Shown: positions 1-7,800 of the stretch, one piece after another
Numbering within the stretch: the stretch's first letter is position 1
Layout: every line of letters begins with the position of its first letter
From: Vulcanimicrobiia bacterium
GTDB taxonomy: Bacteria; Eremiobacterota; Eremiobacteria; Baltobacterales; Baltobacteraceae
Direction: 5' to 3'
DNA length: 38,204 nt
NCBI GenBank assembly: GCA_024281135.1
Contig: JAMXLG010000092.1
Span: 1 to 38,204 of the forward strand
Notes under the pieces: generated by a model
Databases searched by the model: none
What the model saw: the letters and a program-made list of their open reading frames with translations, nothing else
What the model was told of the DNA's origin: nothing
Made by a program: the position numbers and the translations under genes

Positions 1-320
1 TTGGCGGCAATCAGATCGAGAAACGGCTGCTCGTTCATTGAATGCCGGCGAATCGTTTCACGGAGCGCGAACAGCACCGGATGCACGGGCAACTGACCGG
101 CAAACGTCGCAACGAGTTCGTCGCGCCATCGCCGCAGCCGCTGCAGAGCTTCTCCTCCGCTTTCATCACCGAGATCGTCGGTGATGCGGCAAAAGCCATA
201 GATGCGGGCAAGATCAGTGCGCGTTTCGCGCTTGAGGAACGGTGCCGCGACGACGAAGTTTTCGTAGTGACGGTTCGCAAGAACCCGGCAGTACGCATCC
301 GCTGCGCGGAGTTCGTTCAC
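1..320 (-). CDS. hpnC: Hydroxysqualene synthase HpnC (partial, 5' part only)
   Basis: This is the N-terminal part of a squalene/phytoene synthase family protein; it runs off the left edge of the window. I translated it by hand from a GTG at 320-318, which overlaps the stop of the preceding isomerase gene by four bases (GTGA). The protein starts MNELRAADAYCRVL and then has the HYENF block typical of HpnC, followed by IYGFCRITDDLGDES, the first Asp-rich, Mg-diphosphate-binding motif. HpnC converts presqualene diphosphate to hydroxysqualene in the HpnCDE route to squalene, the substrate for hopanoid cyclisation. HYENF favours HpnC over HpnD or phytoene synthase. About 106 of some 280 residues are visible. 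Confidence 0.85.
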   Translation of the reverse strand, partial: MNELRAADAYCRVLANRHYENFVVAAPFLKRETRTDLARIYGFCRITDDLGDESGGEALQRLRRWRDELVATFAGQLPVHPVLFALRETIRRHSMNEQPFLDLIAA

Positions 321-1243
321 GAAAGGGCCTCGTTCTTATGGAGCAGTCGCGAGGTTCCGCGAAGATCGGCAAGCGTTCGTGCACCGGTTGCGAACATCGC
401 AACCCGCAGGACTTCGGTGATCTCTCGCGCGCGTTCGACGGCTGCACTGTGACCGTCGGCCGCGGCTCGTAAGAACGGACCGGCCATTCCGGCGAGATCC
501 GCTCCGAGCGCTATCGCCTTCGCGACATCCATCCCGTCGCGGAGCCCGCCACTTGCAAAGAGCAATCCATTTGGCGCGGCGTTGCGCGCGGCACGCAGAC
601 ACGGCGCGGTTGGAATTCCCCATCCGGCGAATACGCCCGCAACACGCGCACGCCACGGTTCCGCGAGCCGATGACGCTCGACTTCACTCCATGACGTTCC
701 ACCTGCACCGGCAACATCAACGGCGCTCACGCCCGCGTCGAAAAACTTGCGCACGAGATCGGGCGCGATGCCCCAGCCGACTTCCTTCACAACGACCGGA
801 ACATCGATACGCGCGCAAATGTTTTCGATCTTTTCGAAGAGATCGCTGAAATCCGTGTCGCCTTCCGGTTGCAGCGCCTCTTGCAACGGATTGAGATGGA
901 GCACAAGCGCATCGGCGCGCAACATCGATACCAGGCGCCGGCAGTCGTCGACGCCATAGCCTTTGTTCAATTGTACGGCGCCGAGATTGGCGAAGAGCAG
1001 CACGTCCGGTGCGAGCGAACGAACGTCGAACGTGTCGATGACTTCCGGGTGCTCGAGAAGCGCGCGGCCGGACCCCAACCCCATCGCAAGACGCTGCTCC
1101 TGCGCGGCGCGCGCGAGGACGCGATTGAAGCGGCGGGCCTGCATGGTTCCGCCGGTCATGCACGAGATCAGAATCGGGGCGCGAAGCGTTCTCCCGAAGA
1201 TCGTAACGGACGTATCGACGTCTTCGAGGTCCATCTCCGGCAA
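317..1243 (-). CDS. fni: Type 2 isopentenyl-diphosphate delta-isomerase (start uncertain, N-terminus longer)
   Basis: FMN-dependent isomerase interconverting IPP and DMAPP, feeding the neighbouring prenyl synthase and HpnC. Family motifs are clear: LHLNPLQEALQPEGDTDF, VVKEVGWGI, DVAGAGGTSW and LLFASGGLRDG. The usual SQR block reads GSGR here. The stated start is the first usable codon (TTG 1243, giving MPEMDLEDVDTSV). However, the upstream reading frame is open to a TAG at 1429 and encodes the conserved N-terminal residues RKGAHLRINLEEDV (about 1339-1298) and GFDAYAFIHNAL, which belong to this family and include flavin and substrate contacts. No ATG, GTG or TTG lies in that extension. The real protein must therefore begin near 1345-1405 by a rare start, or the window has a one-base error there. 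The 3' end overlaps hpnC by four bases. Confidence 0.85.
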   Translation of the reverse strand: MPEMDLEDVDTSVTIFGRTLRAPILISCMTGGTMQARRFNRVLARAAQEQRLAMGLGSGRALLEHPEVIDTFDVRSLAPDVLLFANLGAVQLNKGYGVDDCRRLVSMLRADALVLHLNPLQEALQPEGDTDFSDLFEKIENICARIDVPVVVKEVGWGIAPDLVRKFFDAGVSAVDVAGAGGTSWSEVERHRLAEPWRARVAGVFAGWGIPTAPCLRAARNAAPNGLLFASGGLRDGMDVAKAIALGADLAGMAGPFLRAAADGHSAAVERAREITEVLRVAMFATGARTLADLRGTSRLLHKNEALS

Positions 1244-1379
1244 CGCATTATGAATGAATGCGTATGCATCGAAGCCGGCATCGACTCCCTTCGATGAGAC
1301 ATCCTCTTCCAGGTTGATCCGCAGGTGCGCGCCTTTACGCGAACGCGTGTCGTCAACTGCGGTGCCGGTTTCTTTTGCC

Positions 1380-2435
1380 TTACCGGCTTCTGGTGGAAAC
1401 GTAATCTGCCACCGCCTCGAAAGCTTCTAGTGATTCGCGGGAGAGCCGTGTTCGCGAAAGGGTCGCAACCGCCTTACCGGCATACCGCTCGGGATCGTCG
1501 TGTGTCAGGGCTGCACCGCCTGTTGCTTCCAAAAGCTCTCGCAGGCGCGGCTCGGCCTCGGCGCTTTCCGCCTCAAACACCTCTCGAAGTCGCCGACGTT
1601 GCAATTGCGACATGACGCGATACGCGGCCACGACCGGGTAGCTCATTTTATGACGGTTTGCATCACTGGTTCTGGATTTCCCGGTGAGCTCCGGATCGCC
1701 CCAGAATCCCAGCCAATCATCTCGCATCTGAAATGCTGTACCCAACAATCGACCGGCTTGGCGGAACAGGCGCACGTCTTCATCGCTCGCTCCCGCTACA
1801 ATCGCGCCCGCCTCTAGGCTCGCGCCGAGCAAGGCCCCCGTCTTCGCCCGCACCATCCGTAGATAAGTGCGAGACCCTACGTCCAGCCTCCCTTCCATAT
1901 CGAGGTCTTGGCACTGTCCTTCGATTACTTCGAGCGTGGCCGCGGACACGGCGCGCAACACGCGTACGGTTCGCGCATGCTCGCCGTCGGCGGACGCCAA
2001 TAGCATTGTCGCTTGCGCGAACATTGCATCGCCTGTGTTCACGCCTTGACCGACGCCCCAAATGGACCAGACGGTCTCGCGTCCCCGGCGCTCGCGATCG
2101 CCGTCCTGGATGTCGTCGTGCACGAGCGTGAAGTTATGGATCCACTCGATTGCAGCGGCTGCCGGTAACGCGGTAGTGACAGCACCACCCTGCGACTCAC
2201 ATGCCCACAGGCAGAGCGCGGGACGAATGAACTTTCCCTGTTGTTCGGACGCCGGAAGCCCAGCGCGATCGGTCCAGCCCATGTGATACGCAGACATGGA
2301 TCCCGAGAGCGAGCGGAAGGCAAATACGGAGTTGGAGCGCAGATACTCGGTGATGAGCGCTCGATGCCGCGATAGCAGAATTGGTTCGGCTTCGGGCGCC
2401 TGGGAAGAGCGGGACAAAGCCTTAGATAGCATCAA
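1380..2435 (-). CDS. Polyprenyl diphosphate synthase (FPP/GGPP synthase family)
   Basis: Trans-prenyltransferase that condenses IPP with allylic diphosphates. The first Asp-rich motif is HDDIQDGDRERRGRETVW, with the DDxxD plus downstream Arg typical of short-chain synthases. The second is QMRDDWLGFWGD, where the usual last Asp of DDxxD is displaced. KTGALLGASLEAGA, the region between them, is also typical. At about 350 residues it is near family length. The start is TTG 2435 or the adjacent ATG 2432. The downstream isomerase frame begins inside or right after its end, so the two are translationally coupled with hpnC in one operon. FPP for squalene synthesis is the most likely product, but chain length cannot be read from sequence alone. 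Confidence 0.88.
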   Translation of the reverse strand: MMLSKALSRSSQAPEAEPILLSRHRALITEYLRSNSVFAFRSLSGSMSAYHMGWTDRAGLPASEQQGKFIRPALCLWACESQGGAVTTALPAAAAIEWIHNFTLVHDDIQDGDRERRGRETVWSIWGVGQGVNTGDAMFAQATMLLASADGEHARTVRVLRAVSAATLEVIEGQCQDLDMEGRLDVGSRTYLRMVRAKTGALLGASLEAGAIVAGASDEDVRLFRQAGRLLGTAFQMRDDWLGFWGDPELTGKSRTSDANRHKMSYPVVAAYRVMSQLQRRRLREVFEAESAEAEPRLRELLEATGGAALTHDDPERYAGKAVATLSRTRLSRESLEAFEAVADYVSTRSR

Positions 2436-2492
2436 GTGTATCGTTCCCTCTTTCTTTATCGAGGCCGAGTAAATCCGTACGAGGTGAACGCG

Positions 2493-3335
2493 ATGCGCAT
2501 CGGTTCAGAAGAGCACAAAGAACTGTTCTGCCGCTCATTTCTTTCGTCCCACGTAGCGTATGACCCGCCCCAGTTACCGTGGCCGGATCTCACCGAGGCA
2601 GAGCTAGCACGCTTGCGCGGTATTCCGGTCTGGACCATGGCGCTTCAAACAGAGCTAAACGCCGGTGTGATGGTAAACGGTTTCGCGGAGACGCAATCGG
2701 ACTATCTCATTCGTCAAGCCATTCGATTGCAGGGATATGAGGAAGACCGCCACGCTCGCATGATCGGATATCTTTCCCAGAGGTATGGTCTCGACGCAAA
2801 ACCGACCGAACCGACGCTCCGCCCGACACGGCGAGCATTTATTGACTTTGGTTACGAGGAATGCATCGATTCATTTCTCGGATTCGGCGTGTTCCGTCTC
2901 GCGCGCGAAGTGCAATTCCTTCCGGACGCGCTCATCTCGCTCTTTTCGCGGGTGATGATCGAAGAAGCGCGTCACATCGTCTTCTTCGTCAACTGGATCG
3001 CGTACGAACGAGCGCGCCGCGGCTACGGCGCTCCAGCAATGCAGGCAATTCCGACTGCGGTCGGTTACCTGCGCGCTCTTTCGAAAAACTTCGGACGCGC
3101 GAAGGCGGTCGATCAGAAAGAGATGGGCTTTGCGGCGGTGGGCGACGTCTTTGGCGGCCTTACGCTCCAGTCGTTCATTCAGGCATGCCTTGATGCGAAC
3201 GAAGGCTACATGGCCGAGTTCGACCCCCGGTTGTTGCGTCCGCGCGTGATCCCGAGTTTGGCGCGTTTAGTGCTGCGAGTGGCGGGCAAGGGAAAGACGG
3301 CTCGAGGCGATCGAAGTATGCCCGCGCATGCGTGA
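2493..3335 (+). CDS. Ferritin-like di-iron carboxylate protein, unknown substrate
   Basis: Helical protein of 280 residues with the four carboxylate/histidine elements of a di-iron four-helix bundle: a Glu in LQTELNAGVMVNG, EEDRHARM (ExxH), a Glu in GYEECIDSF, and EEARHIVFF (ExxH). This recalls ferritin-like oxygenases and the AurF or desaturase type, but I cannot assign a reaction. I chose ATG 2493 because GAGGTG sits seven bases upstream; an in-frame GTG at 2436 has no such site. The gene diverges from the prenyl synthase operon, and its last eight bases overlap hpnK, which implies co-translation with hopanoid head-group genes. A role in oxidising a hopanoid or isoprenoid is an inference from position only. 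Confidence 0.75.
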   Translation: MRIGSEEHKELFCRSFLSSHVAYDPPQLPWPDLTEAELARLRGIPVWTMALQTELNAGVMVNGFAETQSDYLIRQAIRLQGYEEDRHARMIGYLSQRYGLDAKPTEPTLRPTRRAFIDFGYEECIDSFLGFGVFRLAREVQFLPDALISLFSRVMIEEARHIVFFVNWIAYERARRGYGAPAMQAIPTAVGYLRALSKNFGRAKAVDQKEMGFAAVGDVFGGLTLQSFIQACLDANEGYMAEFDPRLLRPRVIPSLARLVLRVAGKGKTARGDRSMPAHA

Positions 3336-4191
3336 CGTGATCATCAGCGCCGATGATTTTGGTATTTCCGAGGAAGTTAATGAAGCGGTCGAAGTTGCAC
3401 ATCGCAACGGAATCCTCAGCACGACGAGCTTGATGGTCGCCGCTCCCGCGACCGCGGATGCGGTGCGGCGGGCGCACGCGCTGCCAAACCTCCATGTCGG
3501 TCTGCACGTTGTGCTCGTCAACGGCCGCCCGGCGCTTGCGCCCGAGCGCATTCCGTTGCTCGTCGATCGCGACGGCAACTTTGCGACGGATCTCTTTCGC
3601 GCGGGGGTGAATTTCTTTTTCCGTCCCGGCGTGCGCAAGCAACTCGAAGACGAAGTGCGAGCGCAGTTCGAAGCGTTCGCCGCGACGGGGCTGGCGCTCG
3701 ATCATGCCAACGCGCAGAATCATATGCACGTCCATCCGACCGTGCTCGGCATCCTCGTGAAGGTCGGCAAAGAATACGGACTGCGCTCAGTTCGCATCCC
3801 ATACGAACCCTTTCTTTCGTCGTGGCGCAGCATGCATAACGCAATGCCGCAGCGTTTCGCAAACGCGGTCTTTCTTGCACCGTGGCTGACACTGATGAAG
3901 GCGCGGTTGCGTGCTGCCGGGATTACGACCAACGACTTCGTCTTCGGAATGAACGACACGGGACACATGACCAAAGAGCGCGTGTTGCAATTCATTCCGA
4001 ATCTTCCGCGCGGAATATCCGAGATGTATTTTCATCCCGCAACACACCGTTGGGACGGAATGCTGGGCATGGACGATTACGATTTCGCGGGCGAATATCA
4101 AGCGCTTGTGGATCCGTTGGTCGGCGAAGCATTGCGCGGCAGCGGCGCGCGCAGCATCAGTTACTCGGCACTTACGGCCGGTGCTTCGTAG
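3328..4191 (+). CDS. hpnK: Hopanoid biosynthesis deacetylase HpnK (YdjC/ChbG family)
   Basis: Carbohydrate deacetylase of the YdjC/ChbG family. It carries ISADDFGIS at the N-terminus (metal-binding Asp pair), VGLHVVL with a metal-ligand His, and DHANAQNHMHVHP, the catalytic and metal-binding histidine block. In characterised hopanoid producers HpnK removes the acetyl group from N-acetylglucosaminyl bacteriohopanetetrol, the product of HpnI, giving the glucosamine-capped lipid. The length of 287 residues fits the family. The start ATG 3328 overlaps the upstream di-iron gene by eight bases, and hpnI begins before its stop. This tight hpnK-hpnI pairing makes the hopanoid subfamily more likely than chitooligosaccharide deacetylation. 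Confidence 0.88.
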   Translation: MRDVIISADDFGISEEVNEAVEVAHRNGILSTTSLMVAAPATADAVRRAHALPNLHVGLHVVLVNGRPALAPERIPLLVDRDGNFATDLFRAGVNFFFRPGVRKQLEDEVRAQFEAFAATGLALDHANAQNHMHVHPTVLGILVKVGKEYGLRSVRIPYEPFLSSWRSMHNAMPQRFANAVFLAPWLTLMKARLRAAGITTNDFVFGMNDTGHMTKERVLQFIPNLPRGISEMYFHPATHRWDGMLGMDDYDFAGEYQALVDPLVGEALRGSGARSISYSALTAGAS

Positions 4192-5311
4192 TCTCTCAGC
4201 GCTCGGGTACGGCATAACGGCGGCGGCGATCGCGTATGAGCTTTTCGCTGCCGCACGTTTACTCACGTTGTTAAAGCGGACTCGAGATGCATCCGTCCCC
4301 AAGCCGCCGGTCACGATACTGAAACCGCTTGCGGGCCATGAAGCGGAGTTGTACGAGAATCTCTGCTCGTTCGTCGATCAAGAGTATCCGCGCTTTCAAG
4401 TGATCTTCGGAGTGGCGGATAAAAACGACCCGGCGATCGAAGTCGTGCAGCGCGTGCTGGCGCGCTTTCCGGATGCGGATCTCTCGCTCGTTACCGGTGA
4501 CGGCGTCATTACGGGAAATCCGAAAATCGCGAATCTCTCCGCAATGATGCCGCGGGCCAAGCATGAGCTGCTAGTTGTTGCCGATGCGGATATGCGCGTG
4601 GATCGTGGCTATCTCAGCGCCGTCATTTCGGCGTTTGCCGATCCGGGCGTCGGTGCGGCCACGTGCATCTATTGTGGAGTGCCCGCGGATGGGTTCGCCT
4701 CACTCCTGGGAGCGATGTACATCAACGAGCAGTTTGCTCCGTCGGTGCTGGTAGCAAATACGGTCGAGCCGCTCACCTATTGTTTCGGCTCTACCATGGC
4801 CGTGCGACGCCGTATTCTCGATGAAATCGGCGGCTTCGCGGCGCTCAGTGCGCACATCGGCGACGATTATCTTCTCGGCAAGCTCGTCAGCGATCGTGGG
4901 TATCGCGTTGCGCTCGCGCCCTACGTCGTGCGCAACATCGTATACGAACGCAATCTCGCCTCGCTCGCCGCGCACGAGTTGCGCTGGGCTCGTACGGTTC
5001 GCGCGCAACGGCCCCTGGGCTATGCGTCGCTCTTCGTCACCCAGCCCTTGCTCTGCGCACTGTTTCTCGCTGTACTCGCGGGGCTGTCACTTCCGGCTGG
5101 CCTCGCAGTCGCCGGCGCCGCTGCATCCCGCGTTATCGTTTCGATCGCGGCGCAGCGTGTATTCCCCAAATCCCGAACGGCAATGTGGGCGATTCCTTTG
5201 CGCGATGCGCTCACCGCAGCTGTTTGGATCGGCGGCTTTTTTACGCGGCGCGTTCATTGGCGCGAACGCGCGTTATCGGTCGAGGGCGACGGCCGTCTGG
5301 GCGAAGCTTAG
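4181..5311 (+). CDS. hpnI: Hopanoid glycosyltransferase HpnI (GT21-like)
   Basis: Membrane glycosyltransferase related to ceramide glucosyltransferases. An N-terminal membrane helix (ALGYGITAAAIAYELFAAA) precedes VTILKPLAGHE. The GT-A motifs follow: VADKND, VVADADMRVD (DxD region), HIGDDYLLG and the acceptor-side HELRWARTVR (RxxRW type). Two hydrophobic stretches lie at the C-terminus (about residues 285-330 and 345-360). HpnI adds N-acetylglucosamine to bacteriohopanetetrol. The GTG at 4181 gives MLRSLSALGYG and overlaps the hpnK stop; a longer frame from 4106 is just hpnK in another frame. The gene ends tail to tail with an NTF2-like gene, overlapping it by four bases. Confidence 0.87.
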   Translation: MLRSLSALGYGITAAAIAYELFAAARLLTLLKRTRDASVPKPPVTILKPLAGHEAELYENLCSFVDQEYPRFQVIFGVADKNDPAIEVVQRVLARFPDADLSLVTGDGVITGNPKIANLSAMMPRAKHELLVVADADMRVDRGYLSAVISAFADPGVGAATCIYCGVPADGFASLLGAMYINEQFAPSVLVANTVEPLTYCFGSTMAVRRRILDEIGGFAALSAHIGDDYLLGKLVSDRGYRVALAPYVVRNIVYERNLASLAAHELRWARTVRAQRPLGYASLFVTQPLLCALFLAVLAGLSLPAGLAVAGAAASRVIVSIAAQRVFPKSRTAMWAIPLRDALTAAVWIGGFFTRRVHWRERALSVEGDGRLGEA

Positions 5312-5703
5312 GCCGCAACGACGTCGGGCGCACACTCTCGCCAGCAGATCTTCCAATATTCTCCGCAGCGGTTTAACACGTATACGTCGCGCCCCGTCTC
5401 GCTCGATCGCGTACCGCCGAACTCGTAGGTCATCGACCACTTCACGGTCGCAACTGCAACCGCGTCGAAACGGTCGATAACCGGCGTTTGGACGCGGGAC
5501 TCGACGAGTTTTGCATCGCGCGCAAACGTGACGTAGCTATCGACGATAGCGGCGCGACCCTTCGCGGTACGCGTTCCGTCCATCATCGCGATCACAGCAT
5601 TGTCGGAATAGAGCTTGCCGACGTCGCGGCGAACTCGCTCGGCGTCGGCGCTCTGCCACGCTGCGGCGAGATTGGTAAGCACGGATTCAGGCGATTCATT
5701 CAT
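5308..5703 (-). CDS. NTF2-like (SnoaL/DUF4440-type) protein
   Basis: Small cytoplasmic protein of 131 residues with the cone-shaped NTF2 pattern: an N-terminal helix (VLTNLAAAWQSADAERV), LYSDNAVIAMMDGTRTAKGRAAI (the usual harm-and-modify block), then beta strands with VKWSMTYEFGG and a terminal Trp-rich strand, YWKICWREC. Such proteins are enzymes (isomerases, cyclases) or ligand-binding regulators; no catalytic residues are clear enough to choose. It is the last gene of a four-gene minus-strand run, overlapping the membrane protein upstream by eight bases, so it is probably co-expressed with the hydrolase and the binding protein. Confidence 0.75.
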   Translation of the reverse strand: MNESPESVLTNLAAAWQSADAERVRRDVGKLYSDNAVIAMMDGTRTAKGRAAIVDSYVTFARDAKLVESRVQTPVIDRFDAVAVATVKWSMTYEFGGTRSSETGRDVYVLNRCGEYWKICWRECAPDVVAA

Positions 5704-6202
5704 CTCGCGCCATCCACGATAGCAGCAGGACGACCAGCGGAATTGCGATGTCGCCCAGCCACAGAATCAGACCTGCATTATTCGGCGCGTAATTGTGCTG
5801 ACGCTGCATTTGGTCGATATGCTGTGCTGCGGCCGCGAGCAAGAAGATCGAATACGGGAGCGTCATCGCCAGACGAAATTGATATCCACGCCAGAGCGAG
5901 AGCAGCGCCGTCGCGCCGTAGCCGATTTCAAACCACCCAAGCTCGTATTGGAACGGACTATTCTGCCAGCCGATCGACGCGGCAACCATCGGGCCCGCGT
6001 AGGCGTGCAAGATGCCGCTGTAGATCGTAGCGAGACCGTAGACATAGAACAGCAGTTCGCCCCAAATAACGTATGCCGAGTTGATCGGACGGTGGCTGAT
6101 GCGCGCTCGCCGGATCTTTGCGTACGACGTGACGATTGCCACGATCAGCAAGACAATGAAAAAATTCGAGAAGATAAACTTGAAGAAGTCGCCGGCAATC
6201 AA
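5696..6202 (-). CDS. Small integral membrane protein (resembles DUF6790)
   Basis: Protein of 168 residues with four or five hydrophobic helices: FIFSNFFIVLLIVAIVTSY, then around YVIWGELLFYVYGLATIYSG, ATALLSLW, LPYSIFLLAAAAQ and LWLGDIAIPLVVLLLSW. A soluble-looking loop holds SIGWQNSPFQYELGWFEIGY; the GWxxSPFQ pattern resembles what I recall of the uncharacterised DUF6790 family. The start is TTG 6202, supported by AGGAG about seven bases upstream and a four-base TTGA overlap with the preceding hydrolase stop; the open frame upstream of it is antisense-like residue. No function can be assigned. Its position between a membrane hydrolase and an NTF2-like gene suggests a shared membrane process. 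Confidence 0.75.
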   Translation of the reverse strand: MIAGDFFKFIFSNFFIVLLIVAIVTSYAKIRRARISHRPINSAYVIWGELLFYVYGLATIYSGILHAYAGPMVAASIGWQNSPFQYELGWFEIGYGATALLSLWRGYQFRLAMTLPYSIFLLAAAAQHIDQMQRQHNYAPNNAGLILWLGDIAIPLVVLLLSWMARDE

Positions 6203-7800
6203 TCGCGTACTCCTGCTACATGGCTCGTGATGATATCGAGTGCGCCAATATGGTCTTTTCCCTTGCGTTTCGACGACTGCCAGAACCACGGGTCGTTCAA
6301 GTAATCGGAATGAAGGAGCCAGTGGGTCAGCGTTATGTGTTTGTGACCGCGTTCGTTCCAGCAGATCGCGCGGCCGCCCGTTCCGTCCGTCCACTCCGTT
6401 TCGCTCGGGTTCACATACGAACGGTACGAACGGATCTCATTGCACAGGGGATCTTGAAAGTACCAGTAGTTGACCCAAACAATGCCGTGGCCGTTCGGAC
6501 GATCGAGCACTTTCGGACTGCGGGTGAAGATAGCGCCGTATGCGTCGTTACGCCAATGCTCGAACGAGGCGCTCGGCGTTGCACCGGAAACGTCGAAAAA
6601 ATAGCGCGTCTTCTCGAGTGACGATCCGGCGGTGATGAAGGCTCGAATGCGATCGAATTCTTCTTTCGTGACCGCGCCCTGCAGCGAGAGTTGATAGAGG
6701 CGCGTTAGCGCATCCATGGCGATGGTCGCGCCGAGGCTGTGCGCGAGCACGATCACGCGGTCGTATCGCCGCCCGCCGTTGAGCTGCGGTGAGATCGCGC
6801 GCATCATCGCCTCGACGGTAACGTCCAAGATGCGATCGCGCATACCATAGAAGCGCGAATCGTTTTCGTCGCGCGTCGTGTAGATTTCGACGTCGCCGAA
6901 GAACCCGACCATGAAGCCGATGAGCAGCGCGTACCCCAATTGAAACGCGACGAAGATCAGAATGAGGAATAGGACGCCTTGCCATCCGAGTGCGCCGTTC
7001 GGAAATTTCACGATCGCCATCGCGCTGACGCAGGCGCCGCCGAGCGCCACGAGCACGACGATCGCAATCACGCGATGCCAGATCGCCTTCGGATTATGAC
7101 GAAGCGCACGGCGCTGGACGATGAGCTTCCAAATCGCCGAGAGCGCTTGTCCGATCAAAAATCCGCCGATGATCCCAACGAAGAGCCAAGCCCCAATTTT
7201 GATTGGCACAAAGCCGGGAACGTTCGCGCTGGTGTTGAGCGTATTGATGATGTCGTTCGCAGTCGTGGTTTTGATAAGGCCGGTGACAGTCAACACGCGA
7301 ACGAACGATTGCCACAAGGCGCCGAGTGAGACGAGGAACAGCAGGAAAGAGAGAGCCAACGCACCGCCGATGTAGCCGTAATCAAAAAATTGCTTCTGCC
7401 ACGATGCGTTGTAGCTGGCGGTCGTGTTGAGCGGAACGAAGACGACCTTGAGAATCCAGTTGACGACCCACAGCCAGTTCGTTCCACCTTTTGAGATCGG
7501 GCTCCAATAGGCTTCGATGACGTCGAAGAAACTGTCACCCGGCTCCGGTTCTTTGTCACTGCTCCGGCGCACGCGGCTGATCGTCGGCTGCGGTTCGTCG
7601 CTGCCGTGCTTGAGCACGTTGCCCGGATTTACGACGTCGACAACCCATGAATCCGGAGCGCCTGATACTTCATTGAGATGAGCGCAGAGCAGCCCGGAAA
7701 CTTGGTCTTGGAATTCGTATCGCGGATGTGGCGCTACGCCGTGCACGCAGACCACCGCGACTCGTTGCGCTGTTAGATCTTCCATGCCCACGCGTTCCAT
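6199..7800 (-). CDS. Membrane-embedded alpha/beta hydrolase-like protein
   Basis: Protein of 533 residues (or 528 from ATG 7785, equally possible). The N-terminal VAVVCVHGVAPHPRYEF resembles the first strand and oxyanion loop of an alpha/beta hydrolase. A long insertion then carries about four or five membrane helices (residues about 130-310), and the fold resumes with VIVLAHSLGATIAMDAL, a nucleophile elbow with Ser in HSLG. Charged, Trp-rich C-terminal text with HKHITLTHWLLHSDY could supply the catalytic His. So the catalytic halves are split by membrane segments. Substrate unknown; lipid or ester hydrolysis at the membrane is plausible. It overlaps the end of the binding-protein gene upstream and is translationally coupled to the small membrane protein downstream. 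Confidence 0.75.
   Translation of the reverse strand: MERVGMEDLTAQRVAVVCVHGVAPHPRYEFQDQVSGLLCAHLNEVSGAPDSWVVDVVNPGNVLKHGSDEPQPTISRVRRSSDKEPEPGDSFFDVIEAYWSPISKGGTNWLWVVNWILKVVFVPLNTTASYNASWQKQFFDYGYIGGALALSFLLFLVSLGALWQSFVRVLTVTGLIKTTTANDIINTLNTSANVPGFVPIKIGAWLFVGIIGGFLIGQALSAIWKLIVQRRALRHNPKAIWHRVIAIVVLVALGGACVSAMAIVKFPNGALGWQGVLFLILIFVAFQLGYALLIGFMVGFFGDVEIYTTRDENDSRFYGMRDRILDVTVEAMMRAISPQLNGGRRYDRVIVLAHSLGATIAMDALTRLYQLSLQGAVTKEEFDRIRAFITAGSSLEKTRYFFDVSGATPSASFEHWRNDAYGAIFTRSPKVLDRPNGHGIVWVNYWYFQDPLCNEIRSYRSYVNPSETEWTDGTGGRAICWNERGHKHITLTHWLLHSDYLNDPWFWQSSKRKGKDHIGALDIITSHVAGVRD

Noticed and set aside
42..452. 136-residue open frame on the plus strand at the left edge
   Set aside because: Antisense to hpnC and the isomerase end, both recognised by conserved motifs.
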